Shown here piece by piece: positions 53,416 to 63,116 of a stretch of DNA of 64,000 nt. A program made the translations under genes and the position numbers. Source of the stretch: Cohnella herbarum (lineage in GTDB: Bacteria > Bacillota > Bacilli > Paenibacillales > Paenibacillaceae). A model generated the notes under the pieces. That model was not told where the DNA came from. It did no database searches and worked only from the letters and a program-made list of their open reading frames with translations. Position 1 is the stretch's first letter; each line of letters begins with the position of its first letter. Location: positions 7,436,001 to 7,500,000 of the forward strand of contig NZ_CP051680.1 of assembly GCF_012849095.1 (NCBI RefSeq), in the 5' to 3' direction.

Positions 53416-54285
53416 ATGAAAACTCATCATTATTTGCCGAAGCCCGGTTTTGGGAGATATGTCGCGTTCCCGGAATCGTGCGGCCGGTATTTTCATGAAT
53501 CCGATCACGGGGAACGACGGACGAAAGGTTTGTTCGGTTATTACAACATTCATCTCTTATTCGATGGCAAAGGAACGGTCGTTCATAACGGACAATTAAC
53601 GGAGCTTCAATCAGGCAACGGGTTCCTATACGCGCCCGGGGAGCAGCAGGATTATTTCACAAGCCGATCGGAACCTTGGGACATCTATTGGATCCATTTC
53701 TACGGTACGGGAGCGGATGCTTTACTGGAGGGGAGAGGAAGAGGGGCCCCATGGTTGTTTACCTTCGGCCGGCAGGAGCGGATACGCGCGTTGTTGGACA
53801 ATCTATTGCACCTGTCCTCCTCTTACGAAAGCGGCAACGAGGCAACGGTATCCGCGATCTTGTACGAGATCCTGACGGAGCTTCTAGGGAGCTCGGAAGG
53901 GTTATCCGCCGCGCCGGGATTGGACTATCAAGAGAGAATCCGCAAGACGGCGGACCTGATGTCCGCGAGCTGCGAGGAGCATTGGGATTTGGATCGCATG
54001 GCGGGACACGCGGGATATAGCCCGACTTATTTCTGTCGTCTCTTTCAACGGGTCATGGGCAGATCCGCGGCATCCTTCCTGCAAGAAACGAGAATCGCCA
54101 GAGCGAAGAAGCTGCTCGTGATCGGCAGATTAACGGTGAAGCAAGTGGCCGAGCAAGCGGGATTTAATCAAAGCAGCTATTTTATCCGTCGGTTCCGGGA
54201 ATACGAAGGCATGACTCCAGAGCAATACCGCCTTCTCTATTCGAGGTCGACTTCGATCTCGAAAAGCGATACACCGTTATCCTAG
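53416..54285 (+). CDS. AraC-family transcriptional regulator
   Basis: A 289-residue protein with an N-terminal cupin-type sensing domain (residues 1-150; WDIYWIHFYGTGAD) and two C-terminal HTH units (LDRMAGHAGYSPTYFCRLFQRVMG and VKQVAEQAGFNQSSYFIRRFREYEGMTPEQYR). It probably activates the divergent beta-galactosidase gene in response to a sugar. ATG 53416 has only a weak ribosome binding site; a much longer frame exists but would overlap the promoter region. Confidence 0.88.
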   Translation: MKTHHYLPKPGFGRYVAFPESCGRYFHESDHGERRTKGLFGYYNIHLLFDGKGTVVHNGQLTELQSGNGFLYAPGEQQDYFTSRSEPWDIYWIHFYGTGADALLEGRGRGAPWLFTFGRQERIRALLDNLLHLSSSYESGNEATVSAILYEILTELLGSSEGLSAAPGLDYQERIRKTADLMSASCEEHWDLDRMAGHAGYSPTYFCRLFQRVMGRSAASFLQETRIARAKKLLVIGRLTVKQVAEQAGFNQSSYFIRRFREYEGMTPEQYRLLYSRSTSISKSDTPLS

Positions 54286-54314
54286 CCACACTATCACTAC
54301 CATAGATTAGAGAT

Positions 54315-54376
54315 AAAAAAGGAAGGCTGTCGCGAGAGGTCGCTTGAGACCCCGCGGACAGCCTTTCTTCTTCTAA
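54315..54376. terminator. Bidirectional terminator
   Basis: AAGGCTGTC-GCG pairs with CGC-GGACAGCCTT around a structured loop, with an A-run on one side and TTCTTCTTC on the other. Confidence 0.65.
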
Positions 54377-54383
54377 TCGTACG

Positions 54384-57300
54384 TTAATCGATTAGCTTCA
54401 ATGCCCGCAACATTCTCATTGCGGTTACGGTTGCTTCGGCTTTGGTCACCTTCGATAACGGAGCGAGCTTTGTCGGCGTTACTCCGGTCAGTATTTTCCG
54501 ATCCACCATGAAGGCTAAGGAATTAACGGCAAAGCCGGAAACGTCCGATCGATCCGCGTAGGGCGTTAATACGTTAAGCTCGGCGGTATTCGCGATACCT
54601 CCGAAAGTCATTGCTTTCTCGAGCACGGCCGCGATTTCTTGGCGGGTGATCGGGCCGCTCGGATCGAAGACGTCGGCCGATCTTCCTTGAATAAATCCGT
54701 ACTTCACCGCGGTTATAATATCTTCCGCGAATTTCGTCCGATCGTTCACGTCTTTGAACGGCGACTTCTGCACGCCGGGAACGAGACCAAGAGCCTTCAC
54801 GACGATCGAGACGAATTCCGCCCGCGTAATCTCCGACTTCGATCCGAAGGCATCTTGGCTGACGCCCGAGGCAATCATTTTAGCAACTGCCTTTTCGATG
54901 TCCGGTTTCGCCCATTTCAAGTTCGTATCCGCGAAGTCGGGCGCGGCCGACTCTACGATCGCGTAGATGCTGTTCCCCGTCCTCTTCAACTCGGCGATGA
55001 TCGTTCCATCGGAGCTAGCGGCGAAGAGAGTAGGTACGGGATATACCTTTTTGTTGCCGGGAGTATATACTATCCCGGTCGCGCGTTCCTTATGGATTCC
55101 CGAATCGCTAATCTTGAAGAAACGACTGACGTAGACGTTGCCGAAGTCTTCGATCTCCGTCGCTTTACCTCCGGAAGTCAGCGCTTCGATCTTGAATTCC
55201 CATGGATTCGTTATAATCTTGAATCCTTGCGCTAGAGATTCGGCCTTGAAGTCGGCGGTAATCGTCGGGTCGGCAGCTTGAAGCGTAATTCTAAGGCTCG
55301 CGATGTCCGATCCGAGCTTAAGCGCCTTAATGGGAATGCGGTATTCCACCTGATTCACGATTAAGGAAAGATTGGCTTGCTCGCCTTTGGCGGCAATGGC
55401 ATCGATGACTTCCATGGCGACGAGCGCTTCCGATTTCTCGGCATCCGTGTTTACCGCGATCTGCGAAGTCGTTGCTTTCGAAGCTTGAATCGATTTAACG
55501 GCTTCGGCAGTGTCCAATGAGAAGATCGCTTTGTTCCCTTCCTTCGTTACCTTGGCTTTCAACGGGTTCGCCGCTGGGTCGCCTTTGCCGTTGGGGTCCG
55601 TTGCCGGGGATCCGCCCCCGCCGCCCCCGCTTCCGCTAATCAAGTTAGCCGTTTTCAAATCAATGTTGCTGGCGCTGGAAACTCCCTTCAACGTATCGCC
55701 GTCTTTCCGAACGGCAATAACCTTGATTCGATAAGCCGTGTTAGGGGTCAGGCCGGGGATGTTAAACTCCGTCTGGGTCGTATATCCGATCCAAGTATGG
55801 CCCGCAAGGACGTCATATCCCGAAACGTTGGAGGAGGCATCCCATTTGATCTGGATCGAGGTGTTGCCGATAGATTTCGCTAGAATGTTTTTCGGAGCCT
55901 CTACTTCCGAATTTACGGTGCCTGTGATGGGCAAGTCCCGCGCTAACACGGTGGATAAAGTCTTATTGCCGTCCTGGCTAATGTCCCAGCTCATCGCTCC
56001 GGCGAGGTTCAAAGATTTGATCAAGGAAGTTTTGTACATCATCGATTGTTCGTCGTCGTAGGTTATAAATCTGCGTTTCTCGCTGTTATAGAGGTAGGGG
56101 ACTTTAGCCGCTTCGTTCCAATGCCGTACGTAACCGTTCTTGTTCAAGTAATTCGCCTCGATATCGTCGAAGTCGAATGCCCGGCTCTCGTAGGTTCCGA
56201 AAGATTCGCCTTCCGGAATCGCGCCTCCCTCGCAGGTCAAATATTGTCCGTTCGGCGGACATCCCAGCCAACCGATGCCATAGAACGGAACGCCCAATAC
56301 GAGCTTGTAAGAGGGGACTCCGCCGTTCAAATGAGCTTCGGCCGCCGCGGAAACGTTGTTTCTCGGAGCCGAGCTTTTGGGATGTTTGCCGTCATGGTAC
56401 AAGGGCGCGTTATGATGGGCCAGCGCTTCCCAAGTGCCGCTATAATCATAGGTCATGATGTTAATGAAATCGAGGTAAGCGGAGGAATGAGCCAGATCGG
56501 CGTTCGCGACGAACGCATCCGATTGCGCGGAAGCAATGGTCAGCAAATAGTATTTGTCGTCCGTCGAGCCGGCCGCATCGAGCGCCTCGCGTACGGTTCG
56601 GACCATAAGCAAGAAGTTTTCTTTGTCTTCGGGTCCTCTTGCATTGCTCTCCAAACCGCCTTCAACGGGGTACTCCCAATCGATATCGAGCCCATCTAAC
56701 CGGTATTCGCGCAAGAATTTAACGGCTGAATTGGCGAAGGCGCGGCGAGTTTCCTCGGTCTTAGCCATATTCGAGAAGTTTTTCGACCAGGACCAACCGC
56801 CGACGGAAACCATCAGATTCAGATGCGGCCGTTGAGCCCGGATCGTTCTTAGCGTTTCCATATTTTGCAGATCGACTTCTTGATCTCCGATAACCATCTC
56901 TCCGTCGAATACGTAATCCTTTTGCAGCGGGATATCTTCATTCTGGCATTTTACCCCGCCCGATCCGTAACCTTTCCAGCATAAATCCGAAAACGCATAG
57001 TTGATATGAGTCAGTTTGGACGTATCGATGTCGGTCGGCTGAAATGCGCGTTCATAGACGGACCATGACGTGTAATAAGTAATAAGATTGTAATCGCCGC
57101 CCGGAACAACCGTAGTTTCGCTGCTAGGGGGAGATTGCCATAACCTGTTCTTGGCGACGACCTTGAAGGAGTACGATTCGCCTTCCGTCAATCCTGACGA
57201 TACGTACCGGTTAGAATCGCTTGTGCCTATGAATTCGTCGTTCCGGAAAATATCGTAGCTGGTCGCCCCGGGCGTTGGCGCCCATCCGAGCGAAGCGGTC

Positions 57301-58073
57301 GTTCGGGTCGCGGTGACGATCTGCAAGTCTTGAGGAGCTTGGAGTTGGCCCCAAGCGATCTTAACGGGATTGCTGCGAACGGAAACCGCGGGCAGATTTT
57401 GCGCCGCGACCTCGAACGTATATACGGCGCCTACGACGGTAGCCGGACTGACGGGAAAAGTATAGGAGTTCGATCCGTCCCATATGCCCGCGTAGCTCGG
57501 ATTTCCGCCGGTGATGTACATATCGTAACCGTTCGCCCCGGGGCTGCCGGTCCACTTTAACGTAATGCCCGATTCCGTCACGTCGGTCACTCTAAGATTA
57601 TGCGGCGGCGCGAGAGGGGGCTTAGGTTCCGCGTTCGGATCCCCGGGAGCCGTCTTGATCGTGACGATGGCGCTTTTTTTAGTCGAGTGGTCGTCAGAGG
57701 GAGTTTTCTTGCCGGGGGTAAGATAGAAGGAATATTCCGTATCGGCTAATAACCCGCCGTATGTACCCGTAAGCACGTTCGCGTTGTCGGCCGTCGGAGA
57801 GCTTCCGAGCCACTTCCTCCAATCGCCAGTTGCGGCATTCCATAGGTCGTAGCCGTAATCGGGATCGTTATTTTCCGAATTTAGACCTTCCACTCGGTTC
57901 CAAGTAAAAGTCACGCTATTGGCGGTGACTTCAACCGCCGTAAACTGCTGCGGAGGCAAGATCTCCACCGCAAACGCTTTCGGAGGAAATAACCCCAAAG
58001 ACAAGACCAACGTCAAACTCATCCAGAAAGCGATAATCCTCGTGCGGCGACTTTCGATTAGCGCATGAACCAT
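54384..58073 (-). CDS. S-layer-anchored GH18 chitinase with FN3 domains
   Basis: A 1229-residue secreted protein. It has a signal peptide (residues 1-35), three FN3 modules (about 38-140, 155-240, 245-325), and a GH18 barrel (about 328-700) with catalytic Glu467 in GLDIDWEYP and SVGGWSWS. A fourth FN3 (about 710-805), a Gly/Ser linker, a beta-rich domain and three SLH repeats (about 1045-1229, FKDVNDRTKFAEDI, ITRQEIAAVLEKAM) follow. It should degrade chitin while held to secondary wall polymer. It is a single-gene unit. Confidence 0.93.
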   Translation of the reverse strand: MVHALIESRRTRIIAFWMSLTLVLSLGLFPPKAFAVEILPPQQFTAVEVTANSVTFTWNRVEGLNSENNDPDYGYDLWNAATGDWRKWLGSSPTADNANVLTGTYGGLLADTEYSFYLTPGKKTPSDDHSTKKSAIVTIKTAPGDPNAEPKPPLAPPHNLRVTDVTESGITLKWTGSPGANGYDMYITGGNPSYAGIWDGSNSYTFPVSPATVVGAVYTFEVAAQNLPAVSVRSNPVKIAWGQLQAPQDLQIVTATRTTASLGWAPTPGATSYDIFRNDEFIGTSDSNRYVSSGLTEGESYSFKVVAKNRLWQSPPSSETTVVPGGDYNLITYYTSWSVYERAFQPTDIDTSKLTHINYAFSDLCWKGYGSGGVKCQNEDIPLQKDYVFDGEMVIGDQEVDLQNMETLRTIRAQRPHLNLMVSVGGWSWSKNFSNMAKTEETRRAFANSAVKFLREYRLDGLDIDWEYPVEGGLESNARGPEDKENFLLMVRTVREALDAAGSTDDKYYLLTIASAQSDAFVANADLAHSSAYLDFINIMTYDYSGTWEALAHHNAPLYHDGKHPKSSAPRNNVSAAAEAHLNGGVPSYKLVLGVPFYGIGWLGCPPNGQYLTCEGGAIPEGESFGTYESRAFDFDDIEANYLNKNGYVRHWNEAAKVPYLYNSEKRRFITYDDEQSMMYKTSLIKSLNLAGAMSWDISQDGNKTLSTVLARDLPITGTVNSEVEAPKNILAKSIGNTSIQIKWDASSNVSGYDVLAGHTWIGYTTQTEFNIPGLTPNTAYRIKVIAVRKDGDTLKGVSSASNIDLKTANLISGSGGGGGGSPATDPNGKGDPAANPLKAKVTKEGNKAIFSLDTAEAVKSIQASKATTSQIAVNTDAEKSEALVAMEVIDAIAAKGEQANLSLIVNQVEYRIPIKALKLGSDIASLRITLQAADPTITADFKAESLAQGFKIITNPWEFKIEALTSGGKATEIEDFGNVYVSRFFKISDSGIHKERATGIVYTPGNKKVYPVPTLFAASSDGTIIAELKRTGNSIYAIVESAAPDFADTNLKWAKPDIEKAVAKMIASGVSQDAFGSKSEITRAEFVSIVVKALGLVPGVQKSPFKDVNDRTKFAEDIITAVKYGFIQGRSADVFDPSGPITRQEIAAVLEKAMTFGGIANTAELNVLTPYADRSDVSGFAVNSLAFMVDRKILTGVTPTKLAPLSKVTKAEATVTAMRMLRALKLID

Positions 58074-58239
58074 AGCATCAATGACTCCTCTCGCTTGCAG
58101 ATAATTATTGAATCAACAAGATTCTAATGCACGCCGAGAGCGCCAACTATGGGAAAGAATAACGATAAATGATAGTTTTCAATGGAGTTTATAAGCGGAT
58201 TCCGCAGTTCGATAACGTTCGCTTCTATTCGCTATTTTC

Positions 58240-58292
58240 GGCAAACGAAAGAGCCGCCGCGTCAGCCGGATACTGACTAACGCGACGGCTCG
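58240..58292 (-). terminator. Terminator of the M20 gene
   Basis: On the minus strand GAGCCGTCGCG pairs with CGCGGCGGCTC, followed by TTTCGTTT. The rest of 58074-58324 shows no gene. Confidence 0.65.
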
Positions 58293-58324
58293 AGAAACCG
58301 TAAATCTGGGGAAGGCGAGAGGGA

Positions 58325-59494
58325 TTATACGGCCGAGAACTCCGCTTTGATTCGTTGCAACAATTCGCTATCCGTCAGAACGTCGTAAGCGGTGGAGGCT
58401 AACATTTTCGCTCCGAATACCATGGCCTCGTAGGCTTGCCCGGTTTGCGCCGCGTCCCTGAATTCGACGGTATGCAACTGGTAGGGTTCGTTGACGATTC
58501 GAATGAACGGATGGATAGCCGGACACCGCAGCGATACATTCCCGAGATCCATCGAACCGTGATCATTGCCGGGCTGGATATCGGCTTCGGAAATTCCGTT
58601 CGCGAACAGATTCGCGGTGAAGGCGTCCGACAATGCTTGGTTCGTACGGAGTTCATCGTAGGAATATTCGTAGTTGCTGACGGTCATTTTGCAACCCGTC
58701 GCGATACCGGCCGCTTCGGCGCAGGCGGTCACCTTGCGCGTGAGCTCATCCGTGTAAGCGCGGGCTGCCGAGCGAACATAGAACCGGGCCGCGGCGTAAT
58801 CCGGGATCACGTTCGGCGCTTGCCCCCCGCTGGAGATGATTCCGTGAATTCGGGCATCGTCCCTCGTCTGCTGGCGCAAAGCATTGACGGAGTTGAACAG
58901 CTGAATAACGGCGTCGAGCGCATTAATGCCGAGATCGGGATTCGCCGCGGCATGGGCGGCTTTGCCGTGAAATTCGAATTGCAGGGCATCCATCGCGAGC
59001 GAAGAACCGGAACGCTCGTATGCATAATAAGGATGCGCCATGATCGCGATGTCACAGTCATCGAATAAGCCGGCCGCGGTCATATCGATCTTGGCTCCCT
59101 TCGTTTCCTCGGCGGGCGTTCCGTATACCCGGATCGTTCCGCCCGTCTCGTCCGCTACCGCGCGAAGTCCCGCGGCGGCGCCAAGCGCCATCGTGCAGAT
59201 CAGATGATGGCCGCAGGCGTGGCCGATCTCCGGAAGGGCGTCGTATTCCGCGAGCAGCGCGACGATCGGTCCGGACTTGGCGGAGCGGTACTCCGCGATA
59301 AACGCGGTTTCTAGTCCGAGAACGCCTCTATCGACTTGGAATCCGAGCTGCTCCAACTCGGCAACGAGCAAGGCCGACGCTTGTTGCTCCTCGTGCCCCA
59401 ACTCCGGATGAGCTCCGATGAAGGCCGCGATTTCGGTCAAGCGAGAAGCGTATTTCTGTATGGTAAGGTTCAGGGTTGATTTCATATCGATCAT
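58325..59494 (-). CDS. M20-family metallo-amidohydrolase/peptidase
   Basis: A 389-residue protein of the M20D/AbgB-like group: IGAHPELGHEEQQAS, LLAEYDALPEIGHACGHHLICTMALGAA with metal ligands, a dimerisation lid (FHGKAAHAAANPDLGINALDAV), and a late GNDHGSMDLGNVSLRCPAIHPFI. It hydrolyses an amide bond, possibly of N-acyl amino acids or aminobenzoyl-glutamate-like substrates. ATG 59494 follows AAAAGGAG. It is divergent from the dehydrogenase operon at 59702. Confidence 0.88.
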   Translation of the reverse strand: MIDMKSTLNLTIQKYASRLTEIAAFIGAHPELGHEEQQASALLVAELEQLGFQVDRGVLGLETAFIAEYRSAKSGPIVALLAEYDALPEIGHACGHHLICTMALGAAAGLRAVADETGGTIRVYGTPAEETKGAKIDMTAAGLFDDCDIAIMAHPYYAYERSGSSLAMDALQFEFHGKAAHAAANPDLGINALDAVIQLFNSVNALRQQTRDDARIHGIISSGGQAPNVIPDYAAARFYVRSAARAYTDELTRKVTACAEAAGIATGCKMTVSNYEYSYDELRTNQALSDAFTANLFANGISEADIQPGNDHGSMDLGNVSLRCPAIHPFIRIVNEPYQLHTVEFRDAAQTGQAYEAMVFGAKMLASTAYDVLTDSELLQRIKAEFSAV

Positions 59495-59638
59495 GGAGAT
59501 GCTCCTTTTAAATAGGTTGTTACTCATTGATTCTATCGTAGCCTTTCAAGGGATTACAATCAAGCAAGATGAGTTTCGCTCGCGATGATGTCGTAATTTC
59601 ATAGTCGATATGGCACATAAACTCATTATATATGGATT

Positions 59639-59673
59639 AACAATTGTGTAATCTGTAATTGTTGTCGTATATT
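59639..59673 (+). promoter_or_regulatory. Operator candidate and promoter of the dehydrogenase operon
   Basis: AACAATT (59639-59645) and AATTGTT (59657-59663) form an inverted repeat with an 11-base spacer, beside a TATATT -10 candidate at 59668-59673. The AraC protein of the operon is a possible binder. Confidence 0.4.
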
Positions 59674-59701
59674 TAAAGTAGATGGCCAAGGAGGCTTACA
59701 C

Positions 59702-60688
59702 ATGATTCGGATTGGCAAAATCAGTTACTGGCATGTTCACGCGGATGAGTACACTCAGCAAGCGATCGATAATCCGTCTACGGAGTTGGTCGCGATTTGG
59801 GACGAGAAATCGGAACGCGGACAGGCTAAGGCGCTTCAATACGGCGTGCCTTACTATTCGTCTCTCGACGAGATGCTGGCCAGAGACGACATCGATGCCG
59901 TTATCGTCGATGCGCCGACCAACATTCACTGCGAAGTGATGGTCAAGGCTGCTCGCGCGGGTAAACATATTTTCACGGAAAAGGTAGTCGCGCCGACGAA
60001 CAAAGAAGTGCAAGAGATCCTTGCCGCCGTCCGGGAATCGGGAGTTAAACTAACCGTGTCGCTTCCTCGTCTATATGCGGGCTACACGCAAACGATAGAA
60101 AAGTTCGTCCGCGATGGTTCGCTCGGCAAGCTTACGCTTGCTCGGGTACGGTTGTCCCATAATGGCGGAGTCGCGAATTGGCTGCCCGATCACTTCTATT
60201 CGAAGGAGCAATGCGGCGGTGGCGCCTTGATCGACCTTGGATGCCATCCGATGTATCTCGTTCGGAGGTTCTTGGGTATGCCGGAGAGCGTTAGCGCTAA
60301 TTTCGGTTACGTGACGGGCAGGGAAGTCGAAGATAACGCCGTTTCCGTTCTTCGCTATTCGGAAGGGGCATTAGGGATCGTGGAAGCGGGTTTCGTGAAC
60401 AGCCATTCTCCGTTTTCCATCGAGCTGCACGGTACGGAGGGAACGCTGTTGTTCGGCTTCCCGGAAGAAGTCCTGCGCGTACGCACGAATAGCGGCAGCG
60501 GAAAATGGGAGACGCTCGAAGCGGACGAACCGCTTCCGATCGCGTTCGATCAATGGGCAGAGCATATTCGCGACGATTCGGAAGCGACGGACAATATCGG
60601 AATGGCAGTAGATTTAACCCGTTTAATGGAAGCTTCCACTCGTTCGGTGGCGGAAGGACGTCCGATTCGGATCGACGAGTTGGCTTAA
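59702..60688 (+). CDS. Gfo/Idh/MocA-family oxidoreductase 1
   Basis: A 328-residue protein with an N-terminal NAD(P)-binding part (RIGKISYWHVHADEY, lacking the classic GxGxxG, then DAVIVDAPTNIHCEVMVKAARAGKHIFTEKV) and a C-terminal alpha/beta domain with GGGALIDLGCHPMYLVRRFLG. The EK motif (TEKV) of the family is present. It probably oxidises or reduces a sugar or inositol-like compound. AAGGAGG precedes the ATG. It is the first gene of a three-gene operon. Confidence 0.85.
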   Translation: MIRIGKISYWHVHADEYTQQAIDNPSTELVAIWDEKSERGQAKALQYGVPYYSSLDEMLARDDIDAVIVDAPTNIHCEVMVKAARAGKHIFTEKVVAPTNKEVQEILAAVRESGVKLTVSLPRLYAGYTQTIEKFVRDGSLGKLTLARVRLSHNGGVANWLPDHFYSKEQCGGGALIDLGCHPMYLVRRFLGMPESVSANFGYVTGREVEDNAVSVLRYSEGALGIVEAGFVNSHSPFSIELHGTEGTLLFGFPEEVLRVRTNSGSGKWETLEADEPLPIAFDQWAEHIRDDSEATDNIGMAVDLTRLMEASTRSVAEGRPIRIDELA

Positions 60689-60727
60689 GCTTCGGATGGA
60701 CGGACGGGCGTAGAGGAGGAGCGTTTA

Positions 60728-61786
60728 ATGGCGGACAACAAGGAAAAGCAGGACATCTTCGGTACCAAGAAGCCGCATGATCGGAAATCCGTTGGAAGCC
60801 CGGCTCCTTTTCCTTATGCTCGCATGGCCAATAGATTCGATGCGCTGGACCGGTTGGATTTGCAGTTCCGTTGGGGCGGATATGGCATTCGAGTGCTTCG
60901 ATGTCACTTAGCGGCGTTCCAGCCGGGCGCTATTATTAGCTTTCACAAGCATTCCGAATACGAGTTTCACTACATCCCGAGAGGCAAAGGAAAAGTTATT
61001 CTCGTAGATCAGCCTTTTGATCTTCATGAGGGGCTATTCTATCTGACGGGACCGGAGCTCGTGCATTACCAAGAATCCGATCTTGACGATCCGATGTACG
61101 AGCTTTGCTTGCACCTGGACATCGTTCCTTTAGAGGAAACTCCGGGACCAGTGGGACAAAGCTGGGGAGACGACATGGAGGCGAGAGAGGCAAGCGCCTG
61201 CATTACGGCACTTGATCGTATACCTGCTATTCCGATCGTTGACCGCTTCCACGCGATGAACGGCTTCTTGGAAGCTTATCGGATTTGGGAAGAGCAGCCG
61301 AGCGGATTCTATACGTTGATGAAACAAGCCATCGTACAAATTCTTCTACGTACGACCAGGTTGTTCGATAGTACCGAGGGGAAACCGGCAATTCCCGAAC
61401 GGGACATGAATTATCATCGTTATGAGCTTGCGACGCAATATATTCAAGATAACGAAGGCCTGCCGATTTCCTTGGAGCAAGTAGCGGAAACGATCAATAT
61501 CAGTCCGAGGCAGTTGCAGCGTATTTTCCGCAGCGAAGGCCAGACGACGTTCCGCGATTATTTGGAGCATGTTCGGTTGACCGGCATTTGCTCCGAGCTC
61601 ATACGAACCGATAAACCGATCGAAGAGATCGCATTAAATCACGGCTACGCGAACCCGAATTATTTGTACCCCGTGTTCAAGAGCAAGTATGAAGTTACGC
61701 CAAGCGCTTATCGTCGGATACATTCCGGCGACAATCGAGCAGCCTATCAAACTCAACGCGAGAAAGAAGGAACCGGATCCTTATGA
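60728..61786 (+). CDS. AraC-family regulator with cupin domain
   Basis: A 352-residue protein. It has an N-terminal cupin (ISFHKHSEYEFHYIPRGKGKVIL), a middle helical part, and a C-terminal AraC HTH pair (ISLEQVAETINISPRQLQRIFRSEGQ and PIEEIALNHGYANPNYLYPVFKSKYEVTPSAYR). It lies between two dehydrogenase genes and overlaps the second by 4 bases, so it probably senses the substrate of this pathway and controls the operon. Confidence 0.9.
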   Translation: MADNKEKQDIFGTKKPHDRKSVGSPAPFPYARMANRFDALDRLDLQFRWGGYGIRVLRCHLAAFQPGAIISFHKHSEYEFHYIPRGKGKVILVDQPFDLHEGLFYLTGPELVHYQESDLDDPMYELCLHLDIVPLEETPGPVGQSWGDDMEAREASACITALDRIPAIPIVDRFHAMNGFLEAYRIWEEQPSGFYTLMKQAIVQILLRTTRLFDSTEGKPAIPERDMNYHRYELATQYIQDNEGLPISLEQVAETINISPRQLQRIFRSEGQTTFRDYLEHVRLTGICSELIRTDKPIEEIALNHGYANPNYLYPVFKSKYEVTPSAYRRIHSGDNRAAYQTQREKEGTGSL

Positions 61787-62862
61787 GTAAAAATCTACGT
61801 ATCGGCATCATCGGCAGCGGCGGAATCGCAAGAGCTCACGTATCGGCTTATAGAAAGTTACCTTTCGTGGAGATCGTCGCGGTTGCCGACGTCATACCTG
61901 GCAAAGCGGGTCAATTCGTCGAAGCGGAGCAGCTTGTAGGAGCTGCGGCATACGATGGACATCAGAAACTATTGGAACAGGAACTCGACGCGGTTAGCAT
62001 TTGTACTCCTAACGTCTCTCACCATGCGACTACGGTCGATTCGCTGCGGGCGGGTAAACAAGTGTTATTGGAGAAGCCGATGTCGGTCACGCTTCAGGAA
62101 GCGCTGGAGATGACGCAAGCGGCGCGGGAAACGGGAAATATGTTAACGCTTGGTTTCCAACCGCGTTATGATCCAAATATGAAGCTGCTGCAGGATATCG
62201 TGCAATCCGGACGACTCGGCAACGTATATTATGCCGAGACCGGCGGCGGACGTCGCCGGGGAATGCCGGGCGGAACCTTCATTAGCAAGAAACTGGCAGG
62301 AGCGGGCGCGATGGCGGATATCGGATGTTATTCTCTCGATATGGCGCTTAATACGATGGGCTACCCTCGTCCGGTATCCGTTTCCGCGTTCACGAGCAAT
62401 CATTTCGGCCGCAATCCGCTCTATCATCCGGAGGCCAGCAAGTTCGAAGTCGAAGATTTCGGCGTCGCCATGGTGCGCTTCGAGAACGACCTTGTCCTGC
62501 AATTCAAGATCTCGTGGGCGATGCACATGGATACGCTCGGCGCGACGATGTTCCTCGGCACCGATGCAGGGCTCAAGGTCACGTCGGCGGGTACCGGGCC
62601 ATGGTCCGGAGTATGGGATGGCTCCGTGGGATCGATCACGCTATACCACGACGAATTCGGCGGCCATACGCAGACTCCGATTCCGCTTATCGAGCACAAG
62701 CTGAATCTGTTCGACGAGAAGGTGCGGGATTTCGCCGAAGCGGTGCGCGATGGACGCCCAGCCCCGATTCCGGGCGAGCAAATCCTTATCCAGCAAGCGA
62801 TTATCGACGGAGTGTTACGTTCCGCCGAGGCGAATCGGGAAGTTTCGATCGAGTTGCCATAA
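61783..62862 (+). CDS. Gfo/Idh/MocA-family oxidoreductase 2
   Basis: A 359-residue dehydrogenase with a proper Rossmann motif (IGIIGSGGIARAHVSAY), the VLLEKPMSVTLQEA region carrying the EKP motif, and GAGAMADIGCYSLDMAL in the catalytic domain. It should act on a sugar, sugar acid or polyol with NAD(P). Two such enzymes in one operon suggest successive or opposite redox steps, for example through a 3-keto-sugar intermediate. This is inference. Confidence 0.92.
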   Translation: MSKNLRIGIIGSGGIARAHVSAYRKLPFVEIVAVADVIPGKAGQFVEAEQLVGAAAYDGHQKLLEQELDAVSICTPNVSHHATTVDSLRAGKQVLLEKPMSVTLQEALEMTQAARETGNMLTLGFQPRYDPNMKLLQDIVQSGRLGNVYYAETGGGRRRGMPGGTFISKKLAGAGAMADIGCYSLDMALNTMGYPRPVSVSAFTSNHFGRNPLYHPEASKFEVEDFGVAMVRFENDLVLQFKISWAMHMDTLGATMFLGTDAGLKVTSAGTGPWSGVWDGSVGSITLYHDEFGGHTQTPIPLIEHKLNLFDEKVRDFAEAVRDGRPAPIPGEQILIQQAIIDGVLRSAEANREVSIELP

Positions 62863-62870
62863 ACGACAAA

Positions 62871-62916
62871 AGAAAAGCGGTGGAATAGGGGAAGTCCCTT
62901 TTCCGCCGCTTTTTAT
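62871..62916. terminator. Bidirectional terminator
   Basis: AAAAGCGG-TGGAA pairs with TTCC-GCCGCTTTTT. It separates the dehydrogenase operon from the convergent toxin-antitoxin pair. Confidence 0.75.
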
Positions 62917-63116
62917 TTCCCCTTGTTGAACTCTTCAATCGTAATTCCCAGTTGATCCTTGAGGATACGGCGGAAGACTGGCGGTGGGATCTCGCCGCTA
63001 GAGAGGGATACCTTTGTGCGTCGTCCTTCCTTGCTATAGAAGTAGTGATCGGTTGTTCGATAGTTCGACCATCCGTTTCTATCTAGGTAACGCTTGAGCT
63101 CCGACCATTTAGCCAT
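62913..63116 (-). CDS. hicA: HicA-type toxin
   Basis: A 67-residue protein with the HicA/YcfA dsRBD-like pattern: WSELKRYLDRNGWSNYRTTDHYFY, where the His corresponds to the catalytic position, then RRILKDQLGITIEEF. HicA toxins cleave mRNA. It overlaps the upstream antitoxin gene by 8 bases. The antitoxin comes first here, whereas the toxin is first in most hicAB loci. Confidence 0.8.
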   Translation of the reverse strand: MAKWSELKRYLDRNGWSNYRTTDHYFYSKEGRRTKVSLSSGEIPPPVFRRILKDQLGITIEEFNKGK

